64,000 nt of DNA from Cesiribacter sp964504565 (lineage in GTDB: Bacteria; Bacteroidota; Bacteroidia; Cytophagales; Cyclobacteriaceae). The notes under the pieces were generated by a model. The model did no database searches and was not told the origin of the DNA. It saw only the letters and a program-made list of their open reading frames with translations. A program made the position numbers and the translations under genes. Location: NCBI GenBank assembly GCA_964504565.1, contig CAZDEY010000009.1, positions 1 through 64,000 of the forward strand, written 5' to 3'. Below, one piece after another: positions 1 through 7,879 of the stretch (positions are counted from its first letter, which is position 1; each line of letters starts with the position of its first letter).

Positions 1-62
1 GCTGGTGGCTGGTGGCTGGTGGCTGGTGGCTGGTGGCTGGTGGCTGGTGGCTGGTGGCTGGT
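1..62. repeat. Heptanucleotide tandem repeat (GCTGGTG)n
   Basis: Almost nine perfect copies of the 7-bp unit GCTGGTG run from the window edge to base 62, so the array probably continues outside. It lies in non-coding DNA downstream of the minus-strand gene ending at 189. It belongs to a wider set of 7-bp and 8-bp arrays in this window, each with its own unit. Confidence 0.95.
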
Positions 63-156
63 AAAAAAGAACGCTTTTCAGATAGTTTAGTGGCGGGTAT
101 CTTATTAAAATTTGTATCGGCAATCCTATTACTTTAAAACGAGACCTATAAACTCC

Positions 157-184
157 CATTAATTTCTAATTCGTAATTTATAAT
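157..184. repeat. Degenerate heptamer series, 4 units
   Basis: Units CATTAAT, TTCTAAT, TCGTAAT and TTATAAT follow each other in register at a 7-bp period, ending five bases before the stop codon of the minus-strand gene at 189. The units share the TAAT end but differ at the start, so this is a drifted rather than perfect array. Confidence 0.6.
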
Positions 185-188
185 TAGC

Positions 189-1193
189 CTACTCGTGTTC
201 TCGAATTAGCAGGTGTTCTTTGTGCTGCCAGCGCAGGTTCTCTTCCTCCAAAATTTTTAATTCCTCTTCGGCCAATTCCAGTTCCGCCAATTGGTTTAAA
301 TTAGGCTGTCCGGCATTTACCCAAGCCGTGTACCACAAATCAGTTACCATTTGTACCGATGCCCGCAGTTGCCGCTGCACCTGGCCATTTAACCGGGCTT
401 GGTAGGCCGCAGAAAATTTACGGCTGTAGGTACGTATGGTTATACCATTCCTCTCCTCGTAGGACCATTTCTTATTGTCGCCAAACTCTTCGGTAAGTTC
501 CCGTTCAAAGAGCAAAACCGAATCTACCGCCCGGTTTGCCTGAATCAGGCCCTGCCATATATAAATCTGAGGTTTTTCTATATACTTAGCCTGCCCTACC
601 CAAAGCGAGTAATCCGTACTAAAAAGCTCAGGCAAGCGACTTTCCCATAGCCCGTGTATGCCCCGTTGGCCGGTTAGCTGTCCGTTGTAATTTTCGGTAG
701 TATGCAAGGGCACATTGGCATCGGCCAGGTAATGGCCCAAATCGGCCGAAATCCTAAGAATGGAAACTGCATCCTGCTCTTCCATAGCCCTAACTAACTG
801 CAGGTAAGTAAAGTAGGCATGCCACGGCACAATTCCGTAGGCTCGTAGCGTATCTTCCGTAAGGCTATCCACCGCGGCAGTCCAATAACGAGGCAATTTA
901 TATACAGCACTGTCGCCGTATACGTCAGCATCCAGATAATGCCGCTCGGCTTCACCTTGTACGGCGTAGCGGCGCTTATCGGGGTTTACAGCATTCTCGG
1001 TTATATATACTATATGCTTTTTGTAGAAGCCCAGCATGGGCGGCGGTAAAGAAAATACTGCTAAACGATTTATTAACTGATGTCCGTAAAAACCCCAATA
1101 CAGGCTGCTTGTACCTTCCGCAGCTTGACTAATCAGCAAAGTACCTAGTATAAGAATCCCAATTTTAGTAATTTTGACCACTACCTGCTGCAT
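189..1193 (-). CDS. Exported zinc-dependent phospholipase C / S1-P1 nuclease-like protein
   Basis: 334 aa if it starts at the ATG at 1193; an upstream in-frame TTG at 1220 is less likely because the ATG opens a typical export signal (MQQVVVKITKIGILILGTLL). The mature start WGFYGHQLINRLA has the N-terminal Trp and WG.xGH pattern of the fold whose metal site uses the N-terminal Trp. Further His/Asp ligands fit HYLDADVYG, the helix with DLGHYLADANVPLHTT, and GIHGLWES. These motifs match the phospholipase C / S1-P1 family seen widely in Bacteroidota. Substrate (phospholipid or nucleic acid) cannot be told. The Glu/Leu-rich C-terminus looks like a coiled coil. It stands alone, with repeat arrays downstream. 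Confidence 0.75.
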   Translation of the reverse strand: MQQVVVKITKIGILILGTLLISQAAEGTSSLYWGFYGHQLINRLAVFSLPPPMLGFYKKHIVYITENAVNPDKRRYAVQGEAERHYLDADVYGDSAVYKLPRYWTAAVDSLTEDTLRAYGIVPWHAYFTYLQLVRAMEEQDAVSILRISADLGHYLADANVPLHTTENYNGQLTGQRGIHGLWESRLPELFSTDYSLWVGQAKYIEKPQIYIWQGLIQANRAVDSVLLFERELTEEFGDNKKWSYEERNGITIRTYSRKFSAAYQARLNGQVQRQLRASVQMVTDLWYTAWVNAGQPNLNQLAELELAEEELKILEEENLRWQHKEHLLIREHE

Positions 1194-1261
1194 TACTAAG
1201 GAACCAGCAGTTTGCACCAAATGTTACTAATCCGGAAATTGGTAAATTTTCTGGAAAGGCT

Positions 1262-1292
1262 TTTTGGTAATAAAGTTTTTTCTTAAATTTGC
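1262..1292 (+). promoter_or_regulatory. Bacteroidota-type promoter for rpsT
   Basis: TTTTG at 1262-1266 and TAAATTTG at 1284-1291 match the -33 (TTTG) and -7 (TAnnTTTG) boxes used by the Bacteroidota primary sigma factor, about 45 bp upstream of the rpsT ATG. Confidence 0.6.
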
Positions 1293-1336
1293 CGACCTGA
1301 ATTGAGAAGAATTAGCAAAGGCTAAACCGATATAGC

Positions 1337-1588
1337 ATGGCAAACCACAAATCAGCACTGAAACGCATTCGCTCTAACGAAGCTAAGCGACTAAGAAACC
1401 GTTATCAGGCTAAAACTACCCGTACCTACATTAAGAAACTTAAGCAGACGGAAGACAAAGCAGAAGCTCAGGAGCTTCTGAAAACTGTTACTTCTATGCT
1501 AGACAAACTAGCTAAGAAGAACATTATTCACCGCAACAAAGCTGCTAATAACAAGAGCAAGCTAAGTCGTTTGGTAGCTAGTATGTAA
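1337..1588 (+). CDS. rpsT: 30S ribosomal protein S20
   Basis: 83 aa, basic throughout, with the family opening MANHKSALKRIRSNEAKRLRN and the C-terminal helix IIHRNKAANNKSKLSRLV. S20 binds 16S rRNA early in assembly of the small ribosomal subunit. Length and start are normal for the family. It is a single-gene unit, with its own promoter about 45 bp upstream and a strong terminator 25 bp downstream. Confidence 0.97.
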   Translation: MANHKSALKRIRSNEAKRLRNRYQAKTTRTYIKKLKQTEDKAEAQELLKTVTSMLDKLAKKNIIHRNKAANNKSKLSRLVASM

Positions 1589-1613
1589 TTCTAATATTGC
1601 TTTTATAATACTG

Positions 1614-1638
1614 AAGCCACCCTCTGGGTGGCTTTTTT
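1614..1638 (+). terminator. Rho-independent terminator of rpsT
   Basis: Stem AAGCCACCC / GGGTGGCTT (9 bp, 3-nt loop) followed by a T run. A GTG inside the stem opens the radC frame but is unlikely to be its start. Confidence 0.9.
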
Positions 1639-1687
1639 AGTTTATCTTAACTTTGAAACAATAGCCTGCCAAATACATTTTCAGTAC

Positions 1688-2383
1688 ATGGAGGCAATTG
1701 AACGCTTAGGCATTAGAAGTTGGGCCGAAGAAGACCGGCCCCGGGAAAAGTTACAGCTAAAGGGTAAAGCCGCCCTGAGCGATGCCGAACTAATGGGAAT
1801 TTTAATTGGCTCCGGCACTCGCAGCCTTACTGCCGTAGATGTTTGCAAAATTATTCTGCAGGCCAACCAAAATAACCTGAACGAGCTGGCCCGCCTTTCG
1901 GTAAAAGAATTAATGAAGTTTAAAGGTATTGGCGAAGCTAAAGCCATAACTATAGTAGCCGCCCTGGAATTGGGTAGGCGCCGAAAAGAAGCTGAGCCTA
2001 CCAAACGTCCTAAAATCACCTCATCGGCCGATGCTTACGCCGCCATAAAACCAGAACTGTGGGATAAACAGGTAGAAGAGTTTTGGCTGCTTATATTAAA
2101 CCGGGCTAACCAAATAATACGGAAAAGCCAGATTAGTAGTGGCGGGGTAGCCGGTACCGTAGCCGACCCAAAAGTTATATTTAAAGAAGCCCTTGAACAC
2201 CTAGCCTCCGGTATAATTTTAATCCACAACCACCCCAGCGGTAATTTAAAGCCTAGCCAGGCTGATATTCAATTAACCAAAAAGCTAAAAGAAGCCGGTG
2301 GCTTTCTAGATTTACCCATTTTAGACCACCTGATTTTTACCGACCAGAGTTACTATAGCTTTGCCGATGAAGGAATGCTCTAA
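1688..2383 (+). CDS. radC: RadC family protein (JAB/MPN metalloprotease-like domain)
   Basis: 231 aa from the ATG at 1688 (MEAIERLGIRSWAEEDRPREKL), the usual RadC start. An N-terminal helix-hairpin-helix region (KFKGIGEAKAITIVAALELG) is followed by the JAB domain with the zinc motif HNHPSGNLKPSQAD. RadC was once linked to DNA repair but its role is unsettled. The stop codon abuts the stop of the converging PIG-L gene with no spacer (TAA at 2381-2383, then TTA on the other strand from 2384). Confidence 0.93.
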   Translation: MEAIERLGIRSWAEEDRPREKLQLKGKAALSDAELMGILIGSGTRSLTAVDVCKIILQANQNNLNELARLSVKELMKFKGIGEAKAITIVAALELGRRRKEAEPTKRPKITSSADAYAAIKPELWDKQVEEFWLLILNRANQIIRKSQISSGGVAGTVADPKVIFKEALEHLASGIILIHNHPSGNLKPSQADIQLTKKLKEAGGFLDLPILDHLIFTDQSYYSFADEGML

Positions 2384-3097
2384 TTACAGGCCTTGGGTTA
2401 GGGCAGTAAGCCTGGGCGAGTATTCTTCACCAAAAATTTCGTAATAGACCTTATCGCCAATTAATTCTACCACCCCTAATTCTTCAATCTTATCCTGGTA
2501 GGTTTTGTAGCAGGTCAGCGCACGTTTCATGGCCTCAATATCCTCCTTAGCTAGTTCTACTTCTACGTCTATATCGTCTTCGGCAGATTTTTTTAAGGTA
2601 AAGTCCATAGCAGCCACTTTAGGGCCTTCGCTATCTGGCAAGGTAAAAAAGGCCAAGCGTTTAAGGTAGTCCGCCCCCTTGTCTTTCATATCTAAATATA
2701 ACCGTTTTACCACCGCGTGGGTAATTAAATGATCGTGAAAACCACTTATACCGTGTACCGGGTAACTAACCACAACATCGGGCCTTAGCTGCTCTATATG
2801 CGCTTGTATCGGCTGGGCAATTTCTCTAGGGTCCAACTGCTTAAGGCCACTATCGGGCAAATCCAGAATTTTAAAACTGGTAAGGTTTAGCGTTTTTTCA
2901 ACTTCTACCATTTCCTTATGGCGCACCTCCCCCATTTCTTCTACCGAATAATTGAACTTATGCCGCTCTTTGGTTGCTCCACCCTTAGTTAAAGTAAGTA
3001 AGTGAACCTCCTGCCCAAGCCGCAGTTGTTGGTGCATAGCTGCTGCCGGACCAAATGACTCATCATCGGGATGGGGAAAAACATAAAGAATACGCAT
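2384..3097 (-). CDS. PIG-L family deacetylase (LmbE-like)
   Basis: 237 aa. The N-terminal motif FPHPDDESFG is the zinc-binding and catalytic AHPDDE signature of N-acetylglucosaminyl deacetylases. The second His motif is GFHDHLITH. Such enzymes remove the acetyl group from GlcNAc-type substrates. BshB enzymes of bacillithiol synthesis belong to this superfamily and bshA lies 10 kb away, so a role in that pathway is possible, but the sequence does not prove it. It is transcribed alone, back to back with the J-domain gene and convergent with radC. Confidence 0.85.
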   Translation of the reverse strand: MRILYVFPHPDDESFGPAAAMHQQLRLGQEVHLLTLTKGGATKERHKFNYSVEEMGEVRHKEMVEVEKTLNLTSFKILDLPDSGLKQLDPREIAQPIQAHIEQLRPDVVVSYPVHGISGFHDHLITHAVVKRLYLDMKDKGADYLKRLAFFTLPDSEGPKVAAMDFTLKKSAEDDIDVEVELAKEDIEAMKRALTCYKTYQDKIEELGVVELIGDKVYYEIFGEEYSPRLTALTQGL

Positions 3098-3263
3098 ATA
3101 TTGGAATACTTTAATTAAAAATAGTATATTTCCATAAAACTTTTCGCGACTTTTGTCGTAAAGTACGCCTACCGTTCGGCGTGGGCCTGGTTCAATGTAG
3201 TAACATCAAACTACTTTAAAAGTTGTATAACTCTAAAGCAATGCTCCCGCAAACGATGGCGTT

Positions 3264-4511
3264 ATGGTAGAGGTAACGGAGCCCCAGCGTATGAATTATT
3301 ATGATGTTTTAGGCGTGACTAACCGAGCCACTGCCGATGAGCTTAAACGTGCTTATCGGAAACTGGCGGTTAGATACCACCCGGATAAAAATTCCGGTAG
3401 CACCTACGCCGAACATCGCTTTAAAGAAATTACCGAAGCCTACCGCATTCTTTCTAACCCGGAGCAGCGGGCCCGCTACGATATTTTAATAGTACTTGAC
3501 CAGCAGGAAAAGCTGGCCCAACAAAGGAAATACCGCCAACAGCAGGGCCGCCGACCAGGCTCCCGCCCGCAGGTGCGACGCGGAGCCTTTGGCAGTCGCG
3601 AGAATATTGTAGCTACTGCCTGGGCAATTGGTATTTTTCTATTGATTGGAATACTGGCTATGGCCGGCTACCGCTACCAGATGTACCGTTTGGAACAGGA
3701 GGAACAGGCTCGCCTAGAAGACGCCCAGCGTAGATACCGACAAGTAGAAGTGCTGTTTAGCCGGGGCGAATACGAAAATGTGCTTTCCCACCTAAAGCAT
3801 CTATACGATAAAGGATATTACACGGAACGAGGAGAAACTATCCGCAACCAATCACTGACCGGTTTGGAGCAGGAAGGGGACCGAGCGTACGTAAATCAGG
3901 AGTATAAAACTGCGGCCCAAAAATTTAATACGCTACTATCCTATCAGCAGATTTATCAGCCGGAAGTTTTAGCCAAACTTATATACAGCTATCGCCAAAC
4001 TGCTAACTATAATGCGGCCATTCAGGTATACGAACAGGTTATAAAAAAGGAGCCCCGCACCATTGAAGCTCGTATTGGTTTAGGGGGGCTGTATGCCGAA
4101 CACCTGCGCGAGTATGCCAAAGCCTTAGTTTACTACGAGCAAGCCTCAAAACTGGTAGAAGATGAGTACGTTTCGGTATACGGCAAAGCCTTTCCTTTGG
4201 CCATGAACCCGGCCAATGCCCCGGACAGCCATTACGATTTACACTGTGGCCTAGCCCGGGTATTAATAAGTATGGGTGAGCATAAGCGAGCCGAGTCTGC
4301 ACTAAAATGGGCTATTTTTCTTCGGCCAGGCAAACCACTAGCCTACTATCTTATGGGCTTGCGCCACCGCGAGGCCCGTAATTTAAAAGCCGCCTGCGAA
4401 GCTATGACCAAGGCCAGTAGTTTAGGCTACACCAAAGCTAACGAGTACCTGCCTTTTCTTTGCAAAAGCCCCAAGCCCGGTATAGATACTGCCCAAGTTG
4501 GCACTAATTAA
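3264..4511 (+). CDS. Membrane-anchored J-domain protein with TPR repeats
   Basis: 415 aa. Residues about 11-73 form a DnaJ domain with the HPD triad at 39-41 (AVRYHPDKNSG), which in this family stimulates Hsp70 ATPase. A basic linker (about 85-105) precedes one transmembrane helix (about 112-135, AIGIFLLIGILAMAGY). The rest, about 150-400, consists of TPR-like helical repeats. An alternative ATG lies at 3291 (MNYYDVLG). I infer a DnaK co-chaperone tethered to the inner membrane. The Cys/Gly zinc region of true DnaJ is absent. Confidence 0.85.
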   Translation: MVEVTEPQRMNYYDVLGVTNRATADELKRAYRKLAVRYHPDKNSGSTYAEHRFKEITEAYRILSNPEQRARYDILIVLDQQEKLAQQRKYRQQQGRRPGSRPQVRRGAFGSRENIVATAWAIGIFLLIGILAMAGYRYQMYRLEQEEQARLEDAQRRYRQVEVLFSRGEYENVLSHLKHLYDKGYYTERGETIRNQSLTGLEQEGDRAYVNQEYKTAAQKFNTLLSYQQIYQPEVLAKLIYSYRQTANYNAAIQVYEQVIKKEPRTIEARIGLGGLYAEHLREYAKALVYYEQASKLVEDEYVSVYGKAFPLAMNPANAPDSHYDLHCGLARVLISMGEHKRAESALKWAIFLRPGKPLAYYLMGLRHREARNLKAACEAMTKASSLGYTKANEYLPFLCKSPKPGIDTAQVGTN

Positions 4512-4563
4512 CTCGCATTGTAGTTAAGCTACATAGCAATTACCAGATTCCGTAAGACTTACC

Positions 4564-4571
4564 TACCTTTG
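4564..4571 (+). promoter_or_regulatory. -7 promoter box for rlmN
   Basis: TACCTTTG matches TAnnTTTG and lies only 4 bp before the ATG at 4576, which implies a leaderless or nearly leaderless mRNA. No clear -33 box is seen. Confidence 0.5.
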
Positions 4572-4575
4572 CAGT

Positions 4576-5631
4576 ATGGCCGTAACTACCGCACTTAAAC
4601 CCGATATCCGTAAACTTAGCCCCGAACAGCTTGCCGCGCAGTTTGTAGCCTGGAATGAAAAAGCATTTCGGGCTAAGCAGGTATGGGAATGGGTGTGGAA
4701 GAAGTCGGCTACTAGTTTTGCCGAGATGACCAACCTTAGCAAAGACCTCCGCGATAAACTGGAAGCAGAATATGCCTTCTACCCAATTACTGTAGATCAG
4801 GAGCAGCTGAGTAACGATGGCACCGTTAAATCCGCCTTCCGCCTGCACGATACCCATTTAATAGAAGGCGTGCTTATACCAGCCGACGATAGAATGACGG
4901 CCTGCGTTAGCTCTCAGGTGGGTTGCTCACTTACCTGTAAATTTTGCGCTACCGGTTATATGGATAGGAAGCGTAACCTGGAAGCTTCGGAAATTTACGA
5001 CCAAGTGGTTGCGATCCGTAACCAGGCCGAAAAGCAGTATAAGCAGCCGCTCAGCAACATTGTATTTATGGGCATGGGCGAACCCCTGCTTAATTACCAA
5101 AACGTACTAACAGCTATTGATAGAATTACCGCCGAAGATGGGTTGGGCATGGCCGCCCGCCGCATTACGGTTAGCACTGCCGGCATAGCTAAAATGATTA
5201 AGAAACTGGGCGACGATGGGGTACGCTTTAACCTGGCTCTTTCGCTGCACGCGGCCAATGACGAAAAGCGTAACCAGATTATGCCGATTAACGAAAGCAA
5301 TTCACTGGTTGCCCTTAAAGAAGCTCTTCAGTACTTCTATCAGAAAACCAAAAGCCCGATAACGTTTGAGTATATAGTTTTCTATAACTTTAACGATACT
5401 TTACAGGATGCCGAAGAACTGTACCGCTTTACTAAACAAGTGCCAAGTAAGGTTAATATTATTGAGTACAACCCAATTAAGGAAGCTGATTTTGTAAATA
5501 CCGAAGAAGACAAACTAGATAGGTTTGCTAACTATCTTAAGAATAAGGGTGTAAATGTTCAGGTACGCCGTAGCCGGGGCAAAGATATTGATGCCGCCTG
5601 TGGCCAATTAGCTAACCGCGATAAGGAATAA
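4576..5631 (+). CDS. rlmN: Dual-specificity rRNA/tRNA adenine-C2 methyltransferase RlmN
   Basis: 351 aa. It is a radical SAM enzyme with the 4Fe-4S motif CSLTCKFC (Cys117, Cys121, Cys124) in the context SSQVGCSLTCKFCATG. Other hallmarks are FMGMGEPLLNY, RRITVSTAGI and the C-terminal RRSRGKDIDAACGQL, which carries the methyl-accepting cysteine. The family methylates C2 of A2503 in 23S rRNA and A37 of some tRNAs. Length is typical. The start at 4576 follows a -7 box directly. Confidence 0.96.
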   Translation: MAVTTALKPDIRKLSPEQLAAQFVAWNEKAFRAKQVWEWVWKKSATSFAEMTNLSKDLRDKLEAEYAFYPITVDQEQLSNDGTVKSAFRLHDTHLIEGVLIPADDRMTACVSSQVGCSLTCKFCATGYMDRKRNLEASEIYDQVVAIRNQAEKQYKQPLSNIVFMGMGEPLLNYQNVLTAIDRITAEDGLGMAARRITVSTAGIAKMIKKLGDDGVRFNLALSLHAANDEKRNQIMPINESNSLVALKEALQYFYQKTKSPITFEYIVFYNFNDTLQDAEELYRFTKQVPSKVNIIEYNPIKEADFVNTEEDKLDRFANYLKNKGVNVQVRRSRGKDIDAACGQLANRDKE

Positions 5632-5681
5632 TTGAGTAACCTTTGCCCTAAGCCGCTAGTTACTGAAGCAAACCTTAATTT

Positions 5682-6131
5682 ATGTTCAGTTCCTTGGCCT
5701 TTTGCCTTCTTATAAACCTGGCTGTAACCGGTATGCTCACCGGCCTAATCTGGACTATACAACTTGTACATTACCCTAGCTTTAGTTTGGTTGGGAAGGA
5801 AGAATGCCTGGGTTACCAAAAAGCCCACCAGCGCCGAATTAGCTACTTAGTTATTCCGCTTATGCTAGCCGAACTGGCCCTGGCCATTTGGCTGGTTAGC
5901 TACGATTTCTACTTCGATCCGCAGATTTGGCTCAAGTGGATTTCGGTAGTTTGCGTAGGCTTACTTTGGCTGTTGACGGCTGCCGTGTTTGCCCCACTAC
6001 ATAGTAGAATGACCAATGAAGGTTATACTGAAAAGTTAACCAGGCAGTTAGTCCGCTTAAACTGGGTGCGCACTGCTATCTGGACAATTCGCTTACTTTC
6101 CGTACTTGGCCTCTCGGCGCTGTACGTCTAG
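5682..6131 (+). CDS. Conserved four-helix membrane protein, function unknown
   Basis: 149 aa with four predicted transmembrane segments: about 5-28, 53-72, 84-105 and 124-148. The segment TGMLTGLIWTIQLVHYPSF and a loop with LHSRM resemble small uncharacterised membrane proteins of Bacteroidota and Proteobacteria. No catalytic motif is visible. It follows rlmN after 50 bp and its last four bases overlap the end of the convergent rhomboid gene. Confidence 0.7.
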   Translation: MFSSLAFCLLINLAVTGMLTGLIWTIQLVHYPSFSLVGKEECLGYQKAHQRRISYLVIPLMLAELALAIWLVSYDFYFDPQIWLKWISVVCVGLLWLLTAAVFAPLHSRMTNEGYTEKLTRQLVRLNWVRTAIWTIRLLSVLGLSALYV

Positions 6132-7060
6132 CTTTTTTTGCTGGCGTTAAAAAGTTTTTGCTTCTCTTCTTTGCTCAGGCTTTCGTAGCCTTTAGCCGAA
6201 ATCTTATCCAGAATGGCATCAATTTCATCCTGACTGGCTTTACCTGCGTTAGCACTAGCCCGTTGAGATGTTTTGCTACCGGAAGCATAGGCCCGCTCTT
6301 TACGGTGGCTTACCCTAATTTTAGGTTTGTCTTTGAAAAGATTACCCGCCCAGTCCAGAGAGTTGCCAATCCAGCTTCCCAGATCTGTGCCTTTCCTAAG
6401 TTGGGTTACGTATAAATACCCAATAAGTGCCCCACCTAAGTGAGCCCACTCACCGCCGGCATTCGAGCCGTCCAGGCCCTGAAAGCTTTTGAATACAATC
6501 CAGACTAAAGCAATATATTTAATCTTAACCGGCCCAATTAGAAACAAATGAAAGGAATGATCGGGGGCCAAAGTTGCCGCTGCTAATACAATGGCTGAAA
6601 CACCGGCTGAGGCTCCCACTAAACTCACGAAATCTCGCTCGGGGGAGTAGTAAGGAATTAAATTATAGATTAAAACAAAGGTTATTCCCCCTACCAATCC
6701 GCCCAAAACAAAAATATTAACCAGTTTTTTACTTCCTATAAAATCCTCAACCAGGCGCCCAAACCAGTACAGGAATAACATATTAAATAAAATATGAAAA
6801 AACCCTCCCCGGTCTAGTTCGGCATGGGTAAACATATAAGAAATTAAACTCCAGGGTTGGGTTATAAAGGTTGATAAATCAGCAGGCAAAGCCACTGCAT
6901 TGCGAATTGATGCATAAATTTCTCGAAACCCCGAAATAGTCAGCAGTACCCTAAACACTATAAATACGGCAAACGCCGCAATATTTATAAGTATAATTCG
7001 GTATAAGCCATTGTTAGGCCTACGAAAAGCGTTCTTTAAATTCTCTACAAAAATATTCAT
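6128..7060 (-). CDS. Rhomboid family intramembrane serine protease (second of pair)
   Basis: 310 aa. Rhomboid core with the catalytic Ser151 in GASAGVSAIV and His207 in AHLGGALIGY. The family cleaves substrates within the membrane. About six membrane helices precede a hydrophilic C-terminal tail (about 235-310) rich in Lys and Ser, which may be a cytosolic regulatory segment. It starts 12 bp after the stop of the upstream rhomboid gene on the same strand, so the two are probably co-transcribed. Confidence 0.9.
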   Translation of the reverse strand: MNIFVENLKNAFRRPNNGLYRIILINIAAFAVFIVFRVLLTISGFREIYASIRNAVALPADLSTFITQPWSLISYMFTHAELDRGGFFHILFNMLFLYWFGRLVEDFIGSKKLVNIFVLGGLVGGITFVLIYNLIPYYSPERDFVSLVGASAGVSAIVLAAATLAPDHSFHLFLIGPVKIKYIALVWIVFKSFQGLDGSNAGGEWAHLGGALIGYLYVTQLRKGTDLGSWIGNSLDWAGNLFKDKPKIRVSHRKERAYASGSKTSQRASANAGKASQDEIDAILDKISAKGYESLSKEEKQKLFNASKKS

Positions 7061-7072
7061 AGTAAGCGTATC

Positions 7073-7870
7073 TTAACGATAACGATTTTGAGCCTCACCC
7101 CAAATTACCAACACAATATACCCAACCAACATTCCGCCTAAGTGAGCATAATGAGCTATATTGTCGTTGGGTGCATTTTGTATTACTGAGTAAACTTCGA
7201 ACGCCCCGTACAAAATAGCGAAGGTTCGTACCTTTAACGGAATTGGGGGTATAAGCAACATAATTTGGCGGAGAGGAAATAATAAACCTACGGCTAAAAT
7301 TAATCCGAAAACTGCACCGGAGGCTCCTACCATAGGTACGTTTAAGGTAGCTTCGTACATTTGGTGGGTAGCATTAATTGCCTCTTGTTCTATAGCTTCA
7401 TTTTGCGGATTGGCACTATATTGTTCCATTAACTCAGCCACTCCGTAATAAAATTGAGGGAAATTTTCCATAACCATAACCTCAAAATCATTGGCACTTG
7501 GCTCTAAGAGAAAGCTATTGACATCTTCTTTCACCCCCCTGTTCTCAATAAATTCGGTACCCATGAACAGTAGTCCGGCACCAACACCGGTAACCAAATA
7601 ATATGTTAGAAAACGCTTGCTGCCAAAAAGCTCTTCCAGCCACGGACCAAAAATTACCAAGCCTATCATATTGCCGAAAATATGCCCCCCGCTTGCGTGC
7701 AAAAACATATAAGTTATTATCTGCCAAGGCCTAAAAAGATCTCCTTCAACATAGAACAGAGGAAAATTTTGTTCTATAAAGCCTTCCAGTCCTTCGACTA
7801 CCAGAGGCAATATAAATACCACTACATTTATGATAAGTAAATTCTTAACTACCGGCGTAAGTCGGAACAT
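7073..7870 (-). CDS. Rhomboid family intramembrane serine protease (first of pair)
   Basis: 265 aa. The catalytic dyad is Ser184 (VGASGAVFGL) and His243 (HYAHLGGMLVGY). A hydrophilic loop of about 65 residues (about 110-175) is inserted before the Ser helix and is longer than in minimal rhomboids; it may shape substrate access. It lies 9 bp downstream of mutL on the same strand, giving a probable mutL-rhomboid-rhomboid operon. Substrates are unknown. Confidence 0.9.
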   Translation of the reverse strand: MFRLTPVVKNLLIINVVVFILPLVVEGLEGFIEQNFPLFYVEGDLFRPWQIITYMFLHASGGHIFGNMIGLVIFGPWLEELFGSKRFLTYYLVTGVGAGLLFMGTEFIENRGVKEDVNSFLLEPSANDFEVMVMENFPQFYYGVAELMEQYSANPQNEAIEQEAINATHQMYEATLNVPMVGASGAVFGLILAVGLLFPLRQIMLLIPPIPLKVRTFAILYGAFEVYSVIQNAPNDNIAHYAHLGGMLVGYIVLVIWGEAQNRYR

Positions 7871-7879
7871 AAAAATAGG

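Noticed and set aside
1628..1687. Upstream GTG start for radC
   Set aside because: It lies inside the rpsT terminator stem; the ATG at 1688 gives the family N-terminus.
2384..3097. Naming the PIG-L deacetylase BshB
   Set aside because: Only the superfamily motif is visible and it is not linked to bshA; function left open.
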